Shown: positions 34,775-43,348 of the stretch, piece by piece
Position numbering within the stretch: position 1 is the first letter of the stretch
Layout of the letters: every line of letters begins with the position of its first letter
NCBI RefSeq assembly: GCF_007301515.1
Contig: NZ_CP041666.1
Location: forward strand, 2,976,001-3,040,000
Origin: Radiobacillus deserti
GTDB taxonomy: Bacteria > Bacillota > Bacilli > Bacillales > Amphibacillaceae
Reading direction: 5' to 3'
DNA length: 64,000 nt
Translations under genes and position numbers: made by a program
The notes under the pieces: generated by a model
Told to the model about the DNA's origin: nothing
Databases searched by the model: none
Seen by the model: the letters and a program-made list of their open reading frames with translations, nothing else

Positions 34775-34954
34775 TTAGCCTTTTAACTTTTTCTTTTTCT
34801 CTAACATATAAGCACTACCATAATAGGCGCCCCAAAAAGCGATCATGACAAAAAAAGAATAGAATTTGTATTCAAATGGTAAGATGGCGATAAGTGCAAA
34901 TGCTGTGAAGACGAATGGGAGCATTAATATCCAGTACAATTTTCTTCTGGTCAA
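34775..34954 (-). CDS. Small membrane protein, paralogue 1 (59 aa)
   Basis: TTG at 34952-34954 with AAAGGAGGAACC just before it. MTRRKLYWILMLPFVFTAFA and a second helix, ending EKKKKLKG. It is a tandem paralogue of the gene at 35275: same length, same RKLYWILM opening, PFEY in the middle and lysine-rich end, with the same ribosome site. Confidence 0.6.
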   Translation of the reverse strand: MTRRKLYWILMLPFVFTAFALIAILPFEYKFYSFFVMIAFWGAYYGSAYMLEKKKKLKG

Positions 34955-35234
34955 TACGGTTCCTCCTTTCAGAGCTTTTATGATGGAGGTTAATGGAACG
35001 AAAGCAGCTATCCAATTTAGGATGGGGACGATATGTTTGTTGGGTGTCAGGGTGCCAGTCTCGGCTACTTCGTTATGGTAACCATCCTTACTGCGAGATA
35101 GTAGTCTTTAGAGGCAATTATTGAGATGTTAGTTTGCTTGATTTTAGCTCACGTTGGCCATAATTCAATTAACTCCTTATTTCCATATTACCATAATGAA
35201 CCAATTCATTTTTAACAATAATACAAAACAACAA

Positions 35235-35260
35235 TAGCTGTTGGTAATTCCCAACAGCTA
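35235..35260 (-). terminator. Terminator of membrane paralogue 2
   Basis: TAGCTGTTGG and CCAACAGCTA arms form a perfect 10-bp stem with a 6-base loop; on the minus strand TTGTTGTTTTG follows. Confidence 0.75.
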
Positions 35261-35274
35261 CTTATTCATAGTAT

Positions 35275-35454
35275 TCAACTTTTTAGTTTATTCTTTTTCG
35301 CTAACACAAACCTACAACTGTAATAAACTACCCAAAACGCTACGATGACTAAATATGCATAATACCTATACTCAAATGGCAACAAGGTTAAAAGTAAAAT
35401 GGATGTGATGAGAAACGGGGGCATTAATATCCAGTACAGTTTTCGCTTTGTCAA
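35275..35454 (-). CDS. Small membrane protein, paralogue 2 (59 aa)
   Basis: Two hydrophobic helices, ending KKNKLKS; paralogous to the 34775 gene. Two adjacent TTG codons could start it; the second (35452-35454) matches the paralogue's start and spacing from AAAGGAGGAACC. Confidence 0.6.
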   Translation of the reverse strand: MTKRKLYWILMPPFLITSILLLTLLPFEYRYYAYLVIVAFWVVYYSCRFVLAKKNKLKS

Positions 35455-35505
35455 CAAGGTTCCTCCTTTTTGCTTCCTTCGTGATGTAAAACTTATAAAT
35501 AGTAA

Positions 35506-35841
35506 TCATTTTATTATTTCTTTAACTTCAGTAAATTCTTCTTCTATCATCTCATTTTGATTAAGAAGCAAATGCTGAAAAGACTCATAAAGCTCTTTCA
35601 ACTCTTTATTACCCTTCATCATTTCCATACACTTTTTATATTCCACTTCACTATTATACCGCGTTATTTCCATCCATTTTGTGCTATCATGTTTATGTTG
35701 CAGGTACATCGTTTGAAAATGAAAGTATTGACTATAGATTTCGCCAGCTTTCTCTTGGATATCTAAAAACTTTTCTATCTGATCTTCTTTTATATGATAT
35801 TCGTATTTTTTTACAAACAACGCCTTCCCTTCTTCCTGCAT
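35506..35841 (-). CDS. Small cytoplasmic protein, ABM-like
   Basis: About 111 residues, helical and charged (MQEEGKALFVKKYEYHIKED...). The alternation of strand and helix and the motif WMEITRYNSEVEYKKC resemble antibiotic-biosynthesis-monooxygenase-like ferredoxin folds, but this is weak. The ATG at 35839-35841 is chosen since an earlier start would overlap the lipoprotein gene upstream. Confidence 0.5.
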   Translation of the reverse strand: MQEEGKALFVKKYEYHIKEDQIEKFLDIQEKAGEIYSQYFHFQTMYLQHKHDSTKWMEITRYNSEVEYKKCMEMMKGNKELKELYESFQHLLLNQNEMIEEEFTEVKEIIK

Positions 35842-35851
35842 ACTGAGGATA

Positions 35852-36226
35852 TTAGTATTCCTCGACCGTTTCTCGAAAATCTTCAAGGGTCACGTTGGAA
35901 AAACTGATTTCCTTCAAAGAGTACTTTTTAGATTGATGTTTGAAGACATAGTGCAAACTATACAGCTTATCTTTCTCTAGCAAATTCCATGCATTTTTAT
36001 TTAATGAAAAAGTTATAGTCTTGGGGGTGTGATTCGTATCAAGGGTGGAGAAGGTTGCATTAAATTCCCCATTACGCTTATCTATGTTTTTTTCCAATAA
36101 TTCACCTGGTTGGGTAACTTCCGTTGTCTTTTCATTTTCTGCGCAGCCAATGGTTAGAAAAGAGAAAACTAATAGGAAGACAACTATACTTATAGGTTTC
36201 CTTGATCTAAAGCTCGTAACACTCAA
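35852..36226 (-). CDS. Lipoprotein of unknown function
   Basis: A 124-residue lipoprotein: basic start, hydrophobic stretch and lipobox LTIGC. The TTG at 36224-36226 is chosen because AGGAAGGAG lies before it; the open frame extends 23 codons upstream without a site. Its stop is 11 bases before the next gene, so the two are likely co-transcribed. No family recognised. Confidence 0.6.
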   Translation of the reverse strand: MSVTSFRSRKPISIVVFLLVFSFLTIGCAENEKTTEVTQPGELLEKNIDKRNGEFNATFSTLDTNHTPKTITFSLNKNAWNLLEKDKLYSLHYVFKHQSKKYSLKEISFSNVTLEDFRETVEEY

Positions 36227-36371
36227 AAGTGCAGCACTCCTTCCTATTGAGCTTAGCTCACCCTCCACGGTCGAATCAAACCACATCCATAGCATCTACG
36301 GAATGTTTGACTTCTACAAGCTTTTTCTCAAAAAACTTACCGAATCTCATCCATTTTCCCCTCTTTACGTG

Positions 36372-36575
36372 TCACAATAAATTTTCCGGACTTTCCGCAT
36401 GCCATTCAGTGAACCCACAAACCTCGCATATATAAGGATTAATTCGGGTGTGTTTCTTATTTGTGAACAGCTTATCTCCCTGTGGATTTTTTACTACTAA
36501 CCCTTTTAGACCTTGGTCTACATAACATTCTATCATGTCGTTTCCGCATTTTTCACAGGTTTTATGTTTGGTCAT
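36372..36575 (-). CDS. Zinc-ribbon protein
   Basis: A 67-residue protein with two CxxC knuckles (CEKCGND near the start, CEVCGFTEW near the end), expected to bind one zinc. The ATG at 36573-36575 follows a GGCGGG site. Such small ribbons bind nucleic acid or proteins; no specific role can be given. Confidence 0.65.
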   Translation of the reverse strand: MTKHKTCEKCGNDMIECYVDQGLKGLVVKNPQGDKLFTNKKHTRINPYICEVCGFTEWHAESPENLL

Positions 36576-36650
36576 TTGCTTATCCCGCCTTTTGAAAACT
36601 ATATCTATCATACGATTTCCCACAAATATTAGTTTCACCTATATATAAAA

Positions 36651-36695
36651 AAGTAGTTCAATCTAGGGAAAGGAAGCCCTAGAATTGAACTACTT
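36651..36695 (-). terminator. Strong terminator of the 5'-nucleotidase gene
   Basis: Arms 36651-36668 and 36678-36695 form an almost perfect 18-bp stem (one bulge); on the minus strand six T follow. Confidence 0.9.
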
Positions 36696-36715
36696 GGTTT
36701 AGCTTACGTTATTTC

Positions 36716-38893
36716 TTATTTTGCTGCGATATCGGTAATGCGACCCTCAATCGCTGGATCCACTGTACCTAGATTCGCAACATGGTCCCGTAGGTTTTCC
36801 CAATCTGCTACACCTAAATCGGTTACGCGGCCTTCTTCGTATGCTTTTGCAAAGACATCATAGCCATCTCCACCTTTTGCTGTAAATGCGTTTGTAGCAA
36901 TGGTGTAGTTTGCAGCTGGATCCAACTCTACATAGCTATCGCCTTGCATAACCATAACAGATTGTACTCTTTCTCCGGCTGGTTTAGAGCTATCATACGT
37001 GAACTTCATACCAGAGGTGTGTAGGAATCCACCACTTTCATTTGGTGCCTCGCTTACGCTATGCTCTAATGCTTGTTTTAACTCAGCACCTGTTAAATCG
37101 ATGGTAGCTAATGTGTTTCCGAATGGTAATACCGTTAAAATTTCACCTAGCGTAATTGGTCCTTTGTCAATGGAAGTACGAATGCCACCACCATTTTGTA
37201 CAGCAAGGACGACATTCGGATTGAACGTTTTCGCTTTTGCTAGCATGCCGTCCGCAATTAGGTTTCCTAACGCGGTTTCACTGTTCCGAACGCTTACCGC
37301 ATCTCCATCTCCTAGGCGAGGATTTGGCAATGCTTCCGCAGCAACTCCGCCACTTTCTTTGTTCATTAGCTCTTCAATTTTAGTAGAATACTGTTTTAGA
37401 AGCTCTGCCGCTTCCGGATCTTCTTTTTGTTCATCGATTTCGATTAATTCCCCAGCATAACCAGTAAGTAGTCCTTCTTCGTCAAAGGTAACATCTAATG
37501 TACCTAACGCATTGTGATACTGGTAAGCTTGTACGATAACCGTCGGCTCATCATTGGTAGAACCAGGCACAAAAACAGGCTCAGATAATTCGGTGTGGCT
37601 GTGACCACCTACGATAACGTCGATTCCATCTACTTTGGCAAGCTCTTGATCGTTATCCACTTGTGGATTGTCGTCATACCCAATATGCGTGATTGCGACG
37701 ATTTTATTAACACCTTCAGCTTCTAAAGATGCAACCGCATCACGTGCTGCTTGAAGGTATGGTTCAAATTTCACATCCTCTGGACTTGAGAGGTCAGCAG
37801 TCTCTTCGGTTGTAAGACCAATCATACCGATTTTTTCTCCATTAACTTCTTTAATAATTGCGTTATAAATTTTTCCGTCTTCTGGAGCAGACGTTAGAGT
37901 ATCTGGAGATAACGGCGCCATGTTCGTATCCGCACTAAAATCTACGTTGGAGCTAACAAACGGGAATTCTGCACCGTTTACAAAATCAGCTAGTCCTTTA
38001 TGGCCTTCTGCAGAAGAACCAAGATCGAATTCATGGTTCCCGAACGTCATTGCGTCATATCCTAATAGGTTCATAAAAGCAAGGTCTGCTTGTCCTTGAT
38101 ATTCATTGAAGTATAGTGTTCCTGAGAATACATCTCCTGCGCTTAGAAGCAAGGAATCTGGTTTTTCAGCTCTAACCTCTTTAACAGCTGTAGCAACCTT
38201 CGCTACATTATCGAGATGAGCGTGTGTGTCATTCGTATGCATAATGGATAATTTATAATGCTGATCCACTACTTGTTGTGCTTTATAGAGGAAAGTAGAA
38301 AACGCACCTCTTGAAATAGCTTCATTTGGTCTAAAGTCTTCTAGTTGATTGGTTAATCCGAGGTTAGCTAATATTTGTACATTCTTTTTGTGTGAGGCAC
38401 TTACATTGTCTAATTTGATGTCGACATTCGTTGTTGGATTATACGCTTCTAAATCGAGCGCTAATACAAGAACAGTAGCCATTTGCTCTCGTGTTAATTT
38501 CGAATCAGGATGAAAAGCTCCACCACTACCATTGAAGATGCCAGCTTTCGTAACCGCTGCGATATGACCCGCATAGAGGCTGTCTTTGTCAACATCGCTG
38601 AACTTGGAAAGCACAGAATCAACGTCTGATGGAATGGATAGGTTAAGTGCTTTGGTGAAGAAGATAGCAGCATGCTCTCTACTAAGGTCTTTGAACGGAT
38701 AGAATTTTCCGTCTGGATAACCTTGTACGACACCTTGAATCGTTAATTCTTTAATCCCATCATAGTGCGAATGATCGGTTGGTACGTCCGGATACCCATT
38801 GAATTCTGCAGCTGAGACCACCGGTGCTACTGCAGACACCGCCGCTACTGCTAGTGAAGTTGTTGCTAGCTTACGATACGTTCTTTTTGCCAT
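36716..38893 (-). CDS. SLH-anchored 5'-nucleotidase / metallophosphoesterase
   Basis: A 725-residue surface enzyme: signal peptide (1-28), three SLH repeats (about 30-210), calcineurin-like domain (about 217-460) and 5'-nucleotidase C-terminal domain (about 500-690). Metal ligands are seen in NDTHAH, SAGDVFSG, TFGNHEFD, THIGYDDN and GGHSHTEL; the substrate-binding part has QNGGGIRTSI and TNAFTAKGGDGYDVF. It should hydrolyse nucleotides or 2',3'-cyclic nucleotides outside the cell, freeing phosphate and nucleoside. Its third SLH repeat resembles that of the NAGPA protein at 2264. Confidence 0.92.
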   Translation of the reverse strand: MAKRTYRKLATTSLAVAAVSAVAPVVSAAEFNGYPDVPTDHSHYDGIKELTIQGVVQGYPDGKFYPFKDLSREHAAIFFTKALNLSIPSDVDSVLSKFSDVDKDSLYAGHIAAVTKAGIFNGSGGAFHPDSKLTREQMATVLVLALDLEAYNPTTNVDIKLDNVSASHKKNVQILANLGLTNQLEDFRPNEAISRGAFSTFLYKAQQVVDQHYKLSIMHTNDTHAHLDNVAKVATAVKEVRAEKPDSLLLSAGDVFSGTLYFNEYQGQADLAFMNLLGYDAMTFGNHEFDLGSSAEGHKGLADFVNGAEFPFVSSNVDFSADTNMAPLSPDTLTSAPEDGKIYNAIIKEVNGEKIGMIGLTTEETADLSSPEDVKFEPYLQAARDAVASLEAEGVNKIVAITHIGYDDNPQVDNDQELAKVDGIDVIVGGHSHTELSEPVFVPGSTNDEPTVIVQAYQYHNALGTLDVTFDEEGLLTGYAGELIEIDEQKEDPEAAELLKQYSTKIEELMNKESGGVAAEALPNPRLGDGDAVSVRNSETALGNLIADGMLAKAKTFNPNVVLAVQNGGGIRTSIDKGPITLGEILTVLPFGNTLATIDLTGAELKQALEHSVSEAPNESGGFLHTSGMKFTYDSSKPAGERVQSVMVMQGDSYVELDPAANYTIATNAFTAKGGDGYDVFAKAYEEGRVTDLGVADWENLRDHVANLGTVDPAIEGRITDIAAK

Positions 38894-39035
38894 AAACCTT
38901 GTTCCTCCCTAATAAATATTGAAAAATTACTAGATTAGAGCCTTCCTCTCCGATGCTAGATTCCCTATTAAGTATGAAGGAGTAACCTGTCCGCCCCCTA
39001 TTATAACGCATAAACATTAAGCGCGTGTAAAAATT

Positions 39036-39237
39036 TGGTGCCTGTCACTACCCGATTTTTTGGGGATTTTGTCGAATTAAACAAGGACCAACCCATGATT
39101 CTTGTCATGGGTTGGTCCTTTTGGTATGGAATATTCTGTATAGCTTAACGTTTTACAGTTCTATCTTTTTTATGATAGAACTAGTAAAGTATTATCTTCG
39201 ACAAAACACGACAAAAACCGGGTGGTGACAGGCACCA
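39036..39237. repeat. BIME-like inverted repeat element
   Basis: Two inverted copies of the REP-like unit frame this 202-bp element: TGGTGCCTGTCACTACCCG at its left end and CGGGTGGTGACAGGCACCA at its right end, both continuing into GTCGAA/TTCGAC. Between them are a 16-bp hairpin (AAGGACCAACCCATGA at 39083, loop TTCTTG) and a second stem (AGTTCTATC / GATAGAACT). Beyond the right end CACCATATGGTG occurs twice (39233-39244, 39247-39258). Confidence 0.7.
39083..39120. terminator. Long hairpin inside the BIME-like element
   Basis: Perfect 16-bp stem (39083-39098 with 39105-39120) with a 6-base loop followed by TTTT. It could stop transcription of the Nudix gene before the nucleotidase gene. Confidence 0.6.
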
Positions 39238-39259
39238 TATGGTGGGCACCATATGGTGT

Positions 39260-39726
39260 TTATTTGATGATTGGTATGGCTCTATTATCGCGCCAATCGT
39301 TGATAAATTCTGCTTGGTGGGGGTTGATATGAGATGGTAATTCGTCTTTCGCAAAGAACGTGAGCTCATGGCTCTCCTCATTCGCTTTTAGTGATCCGCT
39401 ACACTCCTTCACATAGAAGATGATTTGGACACTATACACTTTATCGCCATTTTCATATTCCGCAAACCCTCTTTCCCCAGAATAAATTCCGAACAGCTGG
39501 ACGTTCCGAATTGTCAGGTTTGTCTCCTCCAACACTTCTCGTCGCACCGTATCCTCTACCGCTTCCCCTATCTCTAGAATCCCTCCAGGAATCCCCCATT
39601 CTCCATAGTCCTTCCGCTTCTGTAAAAGAATACGCCCTTCCCCATCTTCTACATGGGCCCGCATCCAATGGTTAATATCGTTTCATTTCCTACCAATTGT
39701 CTCATAGTTTTTATGTAATCGTTCAT
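39260..39726 (-). pseudogene. Nudix hydrolase, frameshifted
   Basis: A 155-residue Nudix protein whose N-terminus is in another frame. From ATG 39724-39726 (AAGGAGGAC site) it reads MNDYIKTMRQLVGNETILTIG and stops; the rest continues as AHVEDGEGRILLQKRKDYGEW with the Nudix box GGILEIGEAVEDTVRREVL and EE. One more C in the run at 39658-39660 would join them. Such enzymes hydrolyse nucleoside diphosphate derivatives. Confidence 0.75.
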
Positions 39727-39960
39727 AGGGTCCTCCTTACCATAGGAGCTGGCTAGGCTTATTCCATTCATACTTCCGTCCAGCTTCCATGGCTATAATT
39801 CGCTATTATACCAAATCAACTTTCCCTACTAGAGGCATCTACCACGCATAACTACTTAACGAGCTTGTCGGAGAAAAAGAAGCTATAGAATTAATTTAAA
39901 GGACGTTTTCTCAAATGTCTTCCAAAAGCATACGAAAGAGGAAGGCGAAGTTTTGGACTG

Positions 39961-40395
39961 TTGATTGGTGCAGCAGTCGGGGCTGGATTTGTAGCCTTCG
40001 AATCTGCCGGCTATGCCTTTAACATTGGAATGATGTATGGGGATCAAGCCATGATTTCTAATATTTTCACACGTGGATGGATGGCCGTTGGAACCCATAT
40101 CGCATGGTCTAGTATCGCTGGTGCTGCATTGTTTCCTGTAAAAGGACAGGAGCCATTAAAGAAAGAGCATTTAACAAATGAAAGGTTTATCAAGCTACGA
40201 GTTGTAGCAATTATTCTCCATGCGGTTTGGGATATGCCACTTTACTTCTTGCATGAATTCTTGTTTATCGGGTTAATAGTAGTGGCTTGGATGTTTATCT
40301 TTACGTTTATCCATGCAGGACTTAAACAGATTAGTAGATTAAACCAGAAAGTAGAGACGGAGGAAGCTATTGTTCCAGATTACCTTTCTTCTTGA
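39961..40395 (+). pseudogene. PrsW-like intramembrane protease, N-terminally truncated
   Basis: About 144 residues of the C-terminal part: GAAVGAGFVAFESAGYAFN and HAVWD are hallmark PrsW motifs, followed by two membrane helices. The N-terminal helices and the EExxK motif needed for activity are missing; the upstream DNA (about 39890-39960) shows only a broken frame (VFQKHTKEEGEVLD in another frame). A TTG at 39961 could start it, but without a ribosome site. PrsW cleaves membrane anti-sigma factors; this copy cannot be active. Confidence 0.65.
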
Positions 40396-40429
40396 AGGGC
40401 AATGTCAATATTTGTTGTTGATTTATTTT

Positions 40430-40461
40430 AAAAAAGACCTTCCTAATGGAAGGTCTTTTTT
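40430..40461. terminator. Perfect terminator
   Basis: AAAAAAGACCTTCC-TAAT-GGAAGGTCTTTTTT, 14-bp stem, after the PrsW-like fragment. Confidence 0.9.
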
Positions 40462-40532
40462 ATACTGAAAGTTGTTTCTTATTTTGAGCCACTACAATTC
40501 ATTCAGACGAAATAGTATTAGCGCAAAACTAA

Positions 40533-40591
40533 TTGACATATCTTTTTTTGTGGCTTACTATTACGTTACACGTTATAACGTTAAATGTAAT
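40533..40591 (+). promoter_or_regulatory. PadR promoter and operator
   Basis: TTGACA (40533-40538), 17-base spacer, TACTAT (40556-40561). Overlapping the -10 box and start region is a 32-bp imperfect palindrome (40560-40591) centred on the perfect ACGTTATAACGT and ending ATTAC/GTAAT, with 13 of 16 paired positions. PadR proteins bind such sites in their own promoters. Confidence 0.65.
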
Positions 40592-40615
40592 AATGGAAGG
40601 GGATAACAAAAGCTC

Positions 40616-40921
40616 GTGAGTTCGACTGACCGATTTTCTGAACCAACCTTATTTATTTTAATTAGTTTAGCCGAGGGAACCAAACATGGCTATGCAATCA
40701 TGGAGGATATCGAAGATTCATACGATATCAAAATTGGACCCGGAACCTTATATGGTGCTATTAGTCGAATGGAAAAATTAAAGTTAATTGAGGCTATTCC
40801 ATCAAAGGATAGAAAAAAGCCTTATCAAATTACTTCTGAAGGTCGACAGTATCTTCAAGAAAAATTAAAAGAAATTGAAGCTGTTACCAAGCTGGGATTT
40901 GAAAGGTTAGGTCTAATATGA
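40616..40921 (+). CDS. PadR family regulator
   Basis: A 101-residue winged-helix regulator: LFILISLAEGTKHGYAIMEDI, then the typical GPGTLYGAISRMEKLKLIEA and a short C-terminal helix. Short-form PadR (PadR-s2 type). GTG start at 40616 with AAGGGGAT about 13 bases upstream. Its end overlaps the next gene by ATGA, giving a three-gene operon with two membrane proteins, the normal neighbourhood of this class. Confidence 0.85.
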   Translation: MSSTDRFSEPTLFILISLAEGTKHGYAIMEDIEDSYDIKIGPGTLYGAISRMEKLKLIEAIPSKDRKKPYQITSEGRQYLQEKLKEIEAVTKLGFERLGLI

Positions 40922-41373
40922 AGTGGCTTATCCATTTGTATCCTAAAAAGTGGAGAAAACGCTATGAAGAGGAATTCTTATACATTTTGGAAAACAGGAA
41001 TCTTTCTTTTAAAGAGGTAGTTGATGTATTTATCAATGCCATGGATGCAAGATTTTTAAATATAGTGGAGGGAGTGATTCATTTGGATAAAAAAATTCGT
41101 GATATGACGCTCGATTCCGTTTTAAGCCGTCTCTTGATCATTGGTTCGATAATATTTATAGGCACGTTCGGTGGATACTGGATTGGAGCTAACACTGCCT
41201 TACTTTTAGAATTATCACCTAAAGCGTTACTGCTAGTTGGTGTTGGTTTGGGACTTTTCATTGGTTATGTTATAGGTGTTGCAAGAGGGATTCTCCGAGT
41301 AATTAATGTGACCCAAAAAGAGGATATCTTTCTTCCTACTGGTAAATTAAAGTTCGATAAATCGAACAGTTAA
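40918..41373 (+). CDS. PadR-associated membrane protein
   Basis: A 151-residue protein: a cytoplasmic head (LYPKKWRKRYEEEFLYILEN) typical of proteins encoded beside PadR regulators, then two membrane helices (about 70-90 and 102-122). It overlaps the regulator gene by four bases. The function of this class is unknown; a membrane partner that modulates PadR is possible. Confidence 0.7.
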   Translation: MKWLIHLYPKKWRKRYEEEFLYILENRNLSFKEVVDVFINAMDARFLNIVEGVIHLDKKIRDMTLDSVLSRLLIIGSIIFIGTFGGYWIGANTALLLELSPKALLLVGVGLGLFIGYVIGVARGILRVINVTQKEDIFLPTGKLKFDKSNS

Positions 41374-41397
41374 ACATTTTTAAGGCGGTGGAAACTA

Positions 41398-41580
41398 ATG
41401 AAAGACAAAGTTTGGAAAGATGCAAAAGTAATGTCTGGATTCATTTCGTCAATACTATTGGCAGCTATTGCAATAATTTTGGCAATATACAGTCTTCATT
41501 ATTGGGTAATTTTGGTTGTGGTATCAATAGTGGTTTTATTTTTTAGTGTACACAGAGCTGATAAGATAATGAAAAATTAG
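41398..41580 (+). CDS. Small membrane protein (60 aa)
   Basis: Two helices (about 12-30 and 34-50), ending HRADKIMKN. AAGGCGGTGG precedes the ATG, 24 bases after the previous stop; third gene of the PadR operon. Confidence 0.65.
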   Translation: MKDKVWKDAKVMSGFISSILLAAIAIILAIYSLHYWVILVVVSIVVLFFSVHRADKIMKN

Positions 41581-41582
41581 AT

Positions 41583-41795
41583 CTAAAGTGATTGAACCTT
41601 GTTTAAATTCTTACATAAACCGAATACACTTTCTAATGTAAAGACTATTCCTAATACTAGAAAAAGTAATCCTCTATCCATTTGTCTCGCACCAAAGATA
41701 TACGTTATTATTAGCGTTAAACCAAAAAGCAGAATAATGGAATGGTACACCACCTTAAATTTTCGATACCCTTCTTCAGATTGGTTCAACATCAA
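41583..41795 (-). CDS. Small membrane protein (70 aa)
   Basis: Polar start (MMLNQSEEGYRKFK) followed by two hydrophobic helices and a GLCKNLNKVQSL tail. AGAGGGGAA precedes both the ATG and a TTG three codons in. Convergent with the PadR operon. Confidence 0.55.
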   Translation of the reverse strand: MMLNQSEEGYRKFKVVYHSIILLFGLTLIITYIFGARQMDRGLLFLVLGIVFTLESVFGLCKNLNKVQSL

Positions 41796-42243
41796 CTTCC
41801 CCTCTCCCTTTGTTTCTATGTCAGTATCATATATTCTGACAACTCGAGTTTACCATAAGTGACATCTGTTGGGAACGCGTTTCCATACTTGACATTGCCG
41901 TGATATTGAAACCAATTTCAAATAATGGTCAAGGCACTTTGTAGCCACCTCATTAAAACCGTTCACCCAGCCATACCTCTTTGCTTTGATAAAAAAGTGG
42001 AATTCCTAGAGGGAGTTCCACTTTTTTCGTTCTTTCAAGTTGAGTGACTACGAATATGAACTTATGTAAGTTTTTATAATTCAAGCAAAACACTAAAACT
42101 TCTACGTTTGGAAAATTTGTTTAGGAAAATAAATGCTATTTCTAAAATTATTATCCTTGTTGATCTTATTATGCTTGCTCTGAATTGAACATGACAATAT
42201 AGAAGAATATGTACCTAAGTCCATTTTCGATAAAGTCTACAAA
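41796..42243. other. Intergenic with one terminator
   Basis: No plausible gene; holds the hairpin at 41991-42027 and AT-rich sequence. Confidence 0.45.
41991..42027. terminator. Terminator hairpin in a gene-free stretch
   Basis: AAAAAAGTGGAA and TTCCACTTTTTT arms with a 13-base loop, a perfect 12-bp stem with A/T tails. No intact gene adjoins it, so a gene may have been lost here. Confidence 0.8.
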
Positions 42244-42315
42244 TTAAAAGATATTTGGCTCCATCTCTGCGGAATCATTCGGTTGATCCTTACTGTCTTG
42301 TAAATTGTTATTCAT
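42244..42315 (-). CDS. Possible tiny protein (23 aa)
   Basis: ATG at 42313-42315 with AAAGAGGTG 6 bases upstream; product MNNNLQDSKDQPNDSAEMEP plus NIF. Polar, no known family. The good ribosome site is the only support. Confidence 0.35.
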   Translation of the reverse strand: MNNNLQDSKDQPNDSAEMEPNIF

Positions 42316-42518
42316 GTGAATTTCACCTCTTTCTATCTTGGGATGTTTTGGTATAGAGCTACGAATAACTTTTTACTTACACGTATGAAAGCTCTCATAA
42401 AAAATTTCCAAATATAGATAAAAGTAACACGAAGATAACTTGAAATTAAGACCTATTTCTACTTTCCCAACCTCCCGAAAAACAGGGCAATGAAATTGAT
42501 TTCATCTATTCTTCTTTC

Positions 42519-42559
42519 ATTCGACAAAATCCCCCAAAAACCGGGTCGTGCCTGTCACT
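42519..42559. repeat. REP-like repeat, rearranged copy
   Basis: TTCGACAAAATCCCCCAAAAA and CCGGGT follow the inverted unit order, then CGTGCCTGTCAC occurs in direct order, so two half units appear joined. Lies upstream of the Mrr-like gene. Confidence 0.55.
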
Positions 42560-42619
42560 TTGCACTGTTAAAATGTGGTAGTCTAGTAGTATTAATATTA
42601 TTTGTCGGAGGTGTAAACT

Positions 42620-43231
42620 ATGAAACAACTTTTGAATATGTCTATCATTTTTTTGGGATTATTATGGTTTTGGAAAATTGCTGATAATCCCTCATGGTAT
42701 TGGTTTTTTATTATCCTTTTAGCTGGGGTTATAATTCCTGAAGTTATCTTCCCATCAAAGAAAAAGAAGAAATCAAAAGGTAATCCAAAAGCCAACTCAC
42801 CTAAAGTTAGTCCAAGTAAAAAAGGGAAGACGGACAAGGAACTTTTAACAGCCAAGTTAGAAGACCTTAATGGAAGTGAATTCGAAAGATTAGTCGCTTT
42901 GTATTATAAAGAAAAGGGATATGAACCAAGAATAGTTGGAGGCTCAGGTGATCATGAGGTGGACCTCATTCTTACAGATCCAAAAGAGAAGTATAAAATT
43001 GCTGTACAATGTAAGCATTGGAGAACCAAGAATGTCGGTAATGATGTAATTCTTCGTCTAAGTTCCGGGAAAAGGGTACATAAGTGTTTAGATGCATGGT
43101 GCATCACTACAAGTAATTACACAAAGAGCGCAAGAGAAGCTGCTGAAGGTTTAAATATTCGACTTCTTAATGGATTACATGTGCAGGATCAGATTGATAG
43201 ATGGCGAAAAAATAAAAAATCTACCTTGTAG
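42620..43231 (+). CDS. Membrane-anchored Mrr-like endonuclease
   Basis: A 203-residue protein: two hydrophobic helices (about 4-20 and 26-44), a lysine-rich linker (KKKKKSKGNPK), then a Mrr/PD-(D/E)XK domain (about 78-195). The active site is read as Glu87 or Glu90 in NGSEFERLV, Asp115 in GDHEVDLIL and the Q-x-K of AVQCKHW (Gln130, Lys132). Mrr-family nucleases cut modified or unusual DNA; anchoring of the domain to the membrane suggests action on incoming DNA. GGAGGTG site before the ATG. Confidence 0.8.
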   Translation: MKQLLNMSIIFLGLLWFWKIADNPSWYWFFIILLAGVIIPEVIFPSKKKKKSKGNPKANSPKVSPSKKGKTDKELLTAKLEDLNGSEFERLVALYYKEKGYEPRIVGGSGDHEVDLILTDPKEKYKIAVQCKHWRTKNVGNDVILRLSSGKRVHKCLDAWCITTSNYTKSAREAAEGLNIRLLNGLHVQDQIDRWRKNKKSTL

Positions 43232-43237
43232 TAGAAA

Positions 43238-43270
43238 AACCCCAAAAGTCAAACTCAAGCTTTTGGGGTT
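43238..43270. terminator. Terminator between convergent genes
   Basis: AACCCCAAAAG and CTTTTGGGGTT, a perfect 11-bp stem with an 11-base loop, just after the Mrr-like gene. Confidence 0.8.
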
Positions 43271-43348
43271 CTATATTGTATGATTGTTGCTATAAGTAGT
43301 TCTCCTATTAAAATTAGCTTACTCTCGAATAAATGAACTCTGTATCTA

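Larger units (their letters stand above)
38894..39259. other. Intergenic region dominated by an inverted-repeat element
   Basis: Holds the leader of the nucleotidase gene (AGGGAGGAAC site near 38900) and the 39036-39237 element; otherwise nothing recognised. Confidence 0.5.

Noticed and set aside
36999..37460. 153-codon plus frame opposite the 5'-nucleotidase gene
   Set aside because: Antisense shadow of a well-supported gene; no ribosome site or family pattern.
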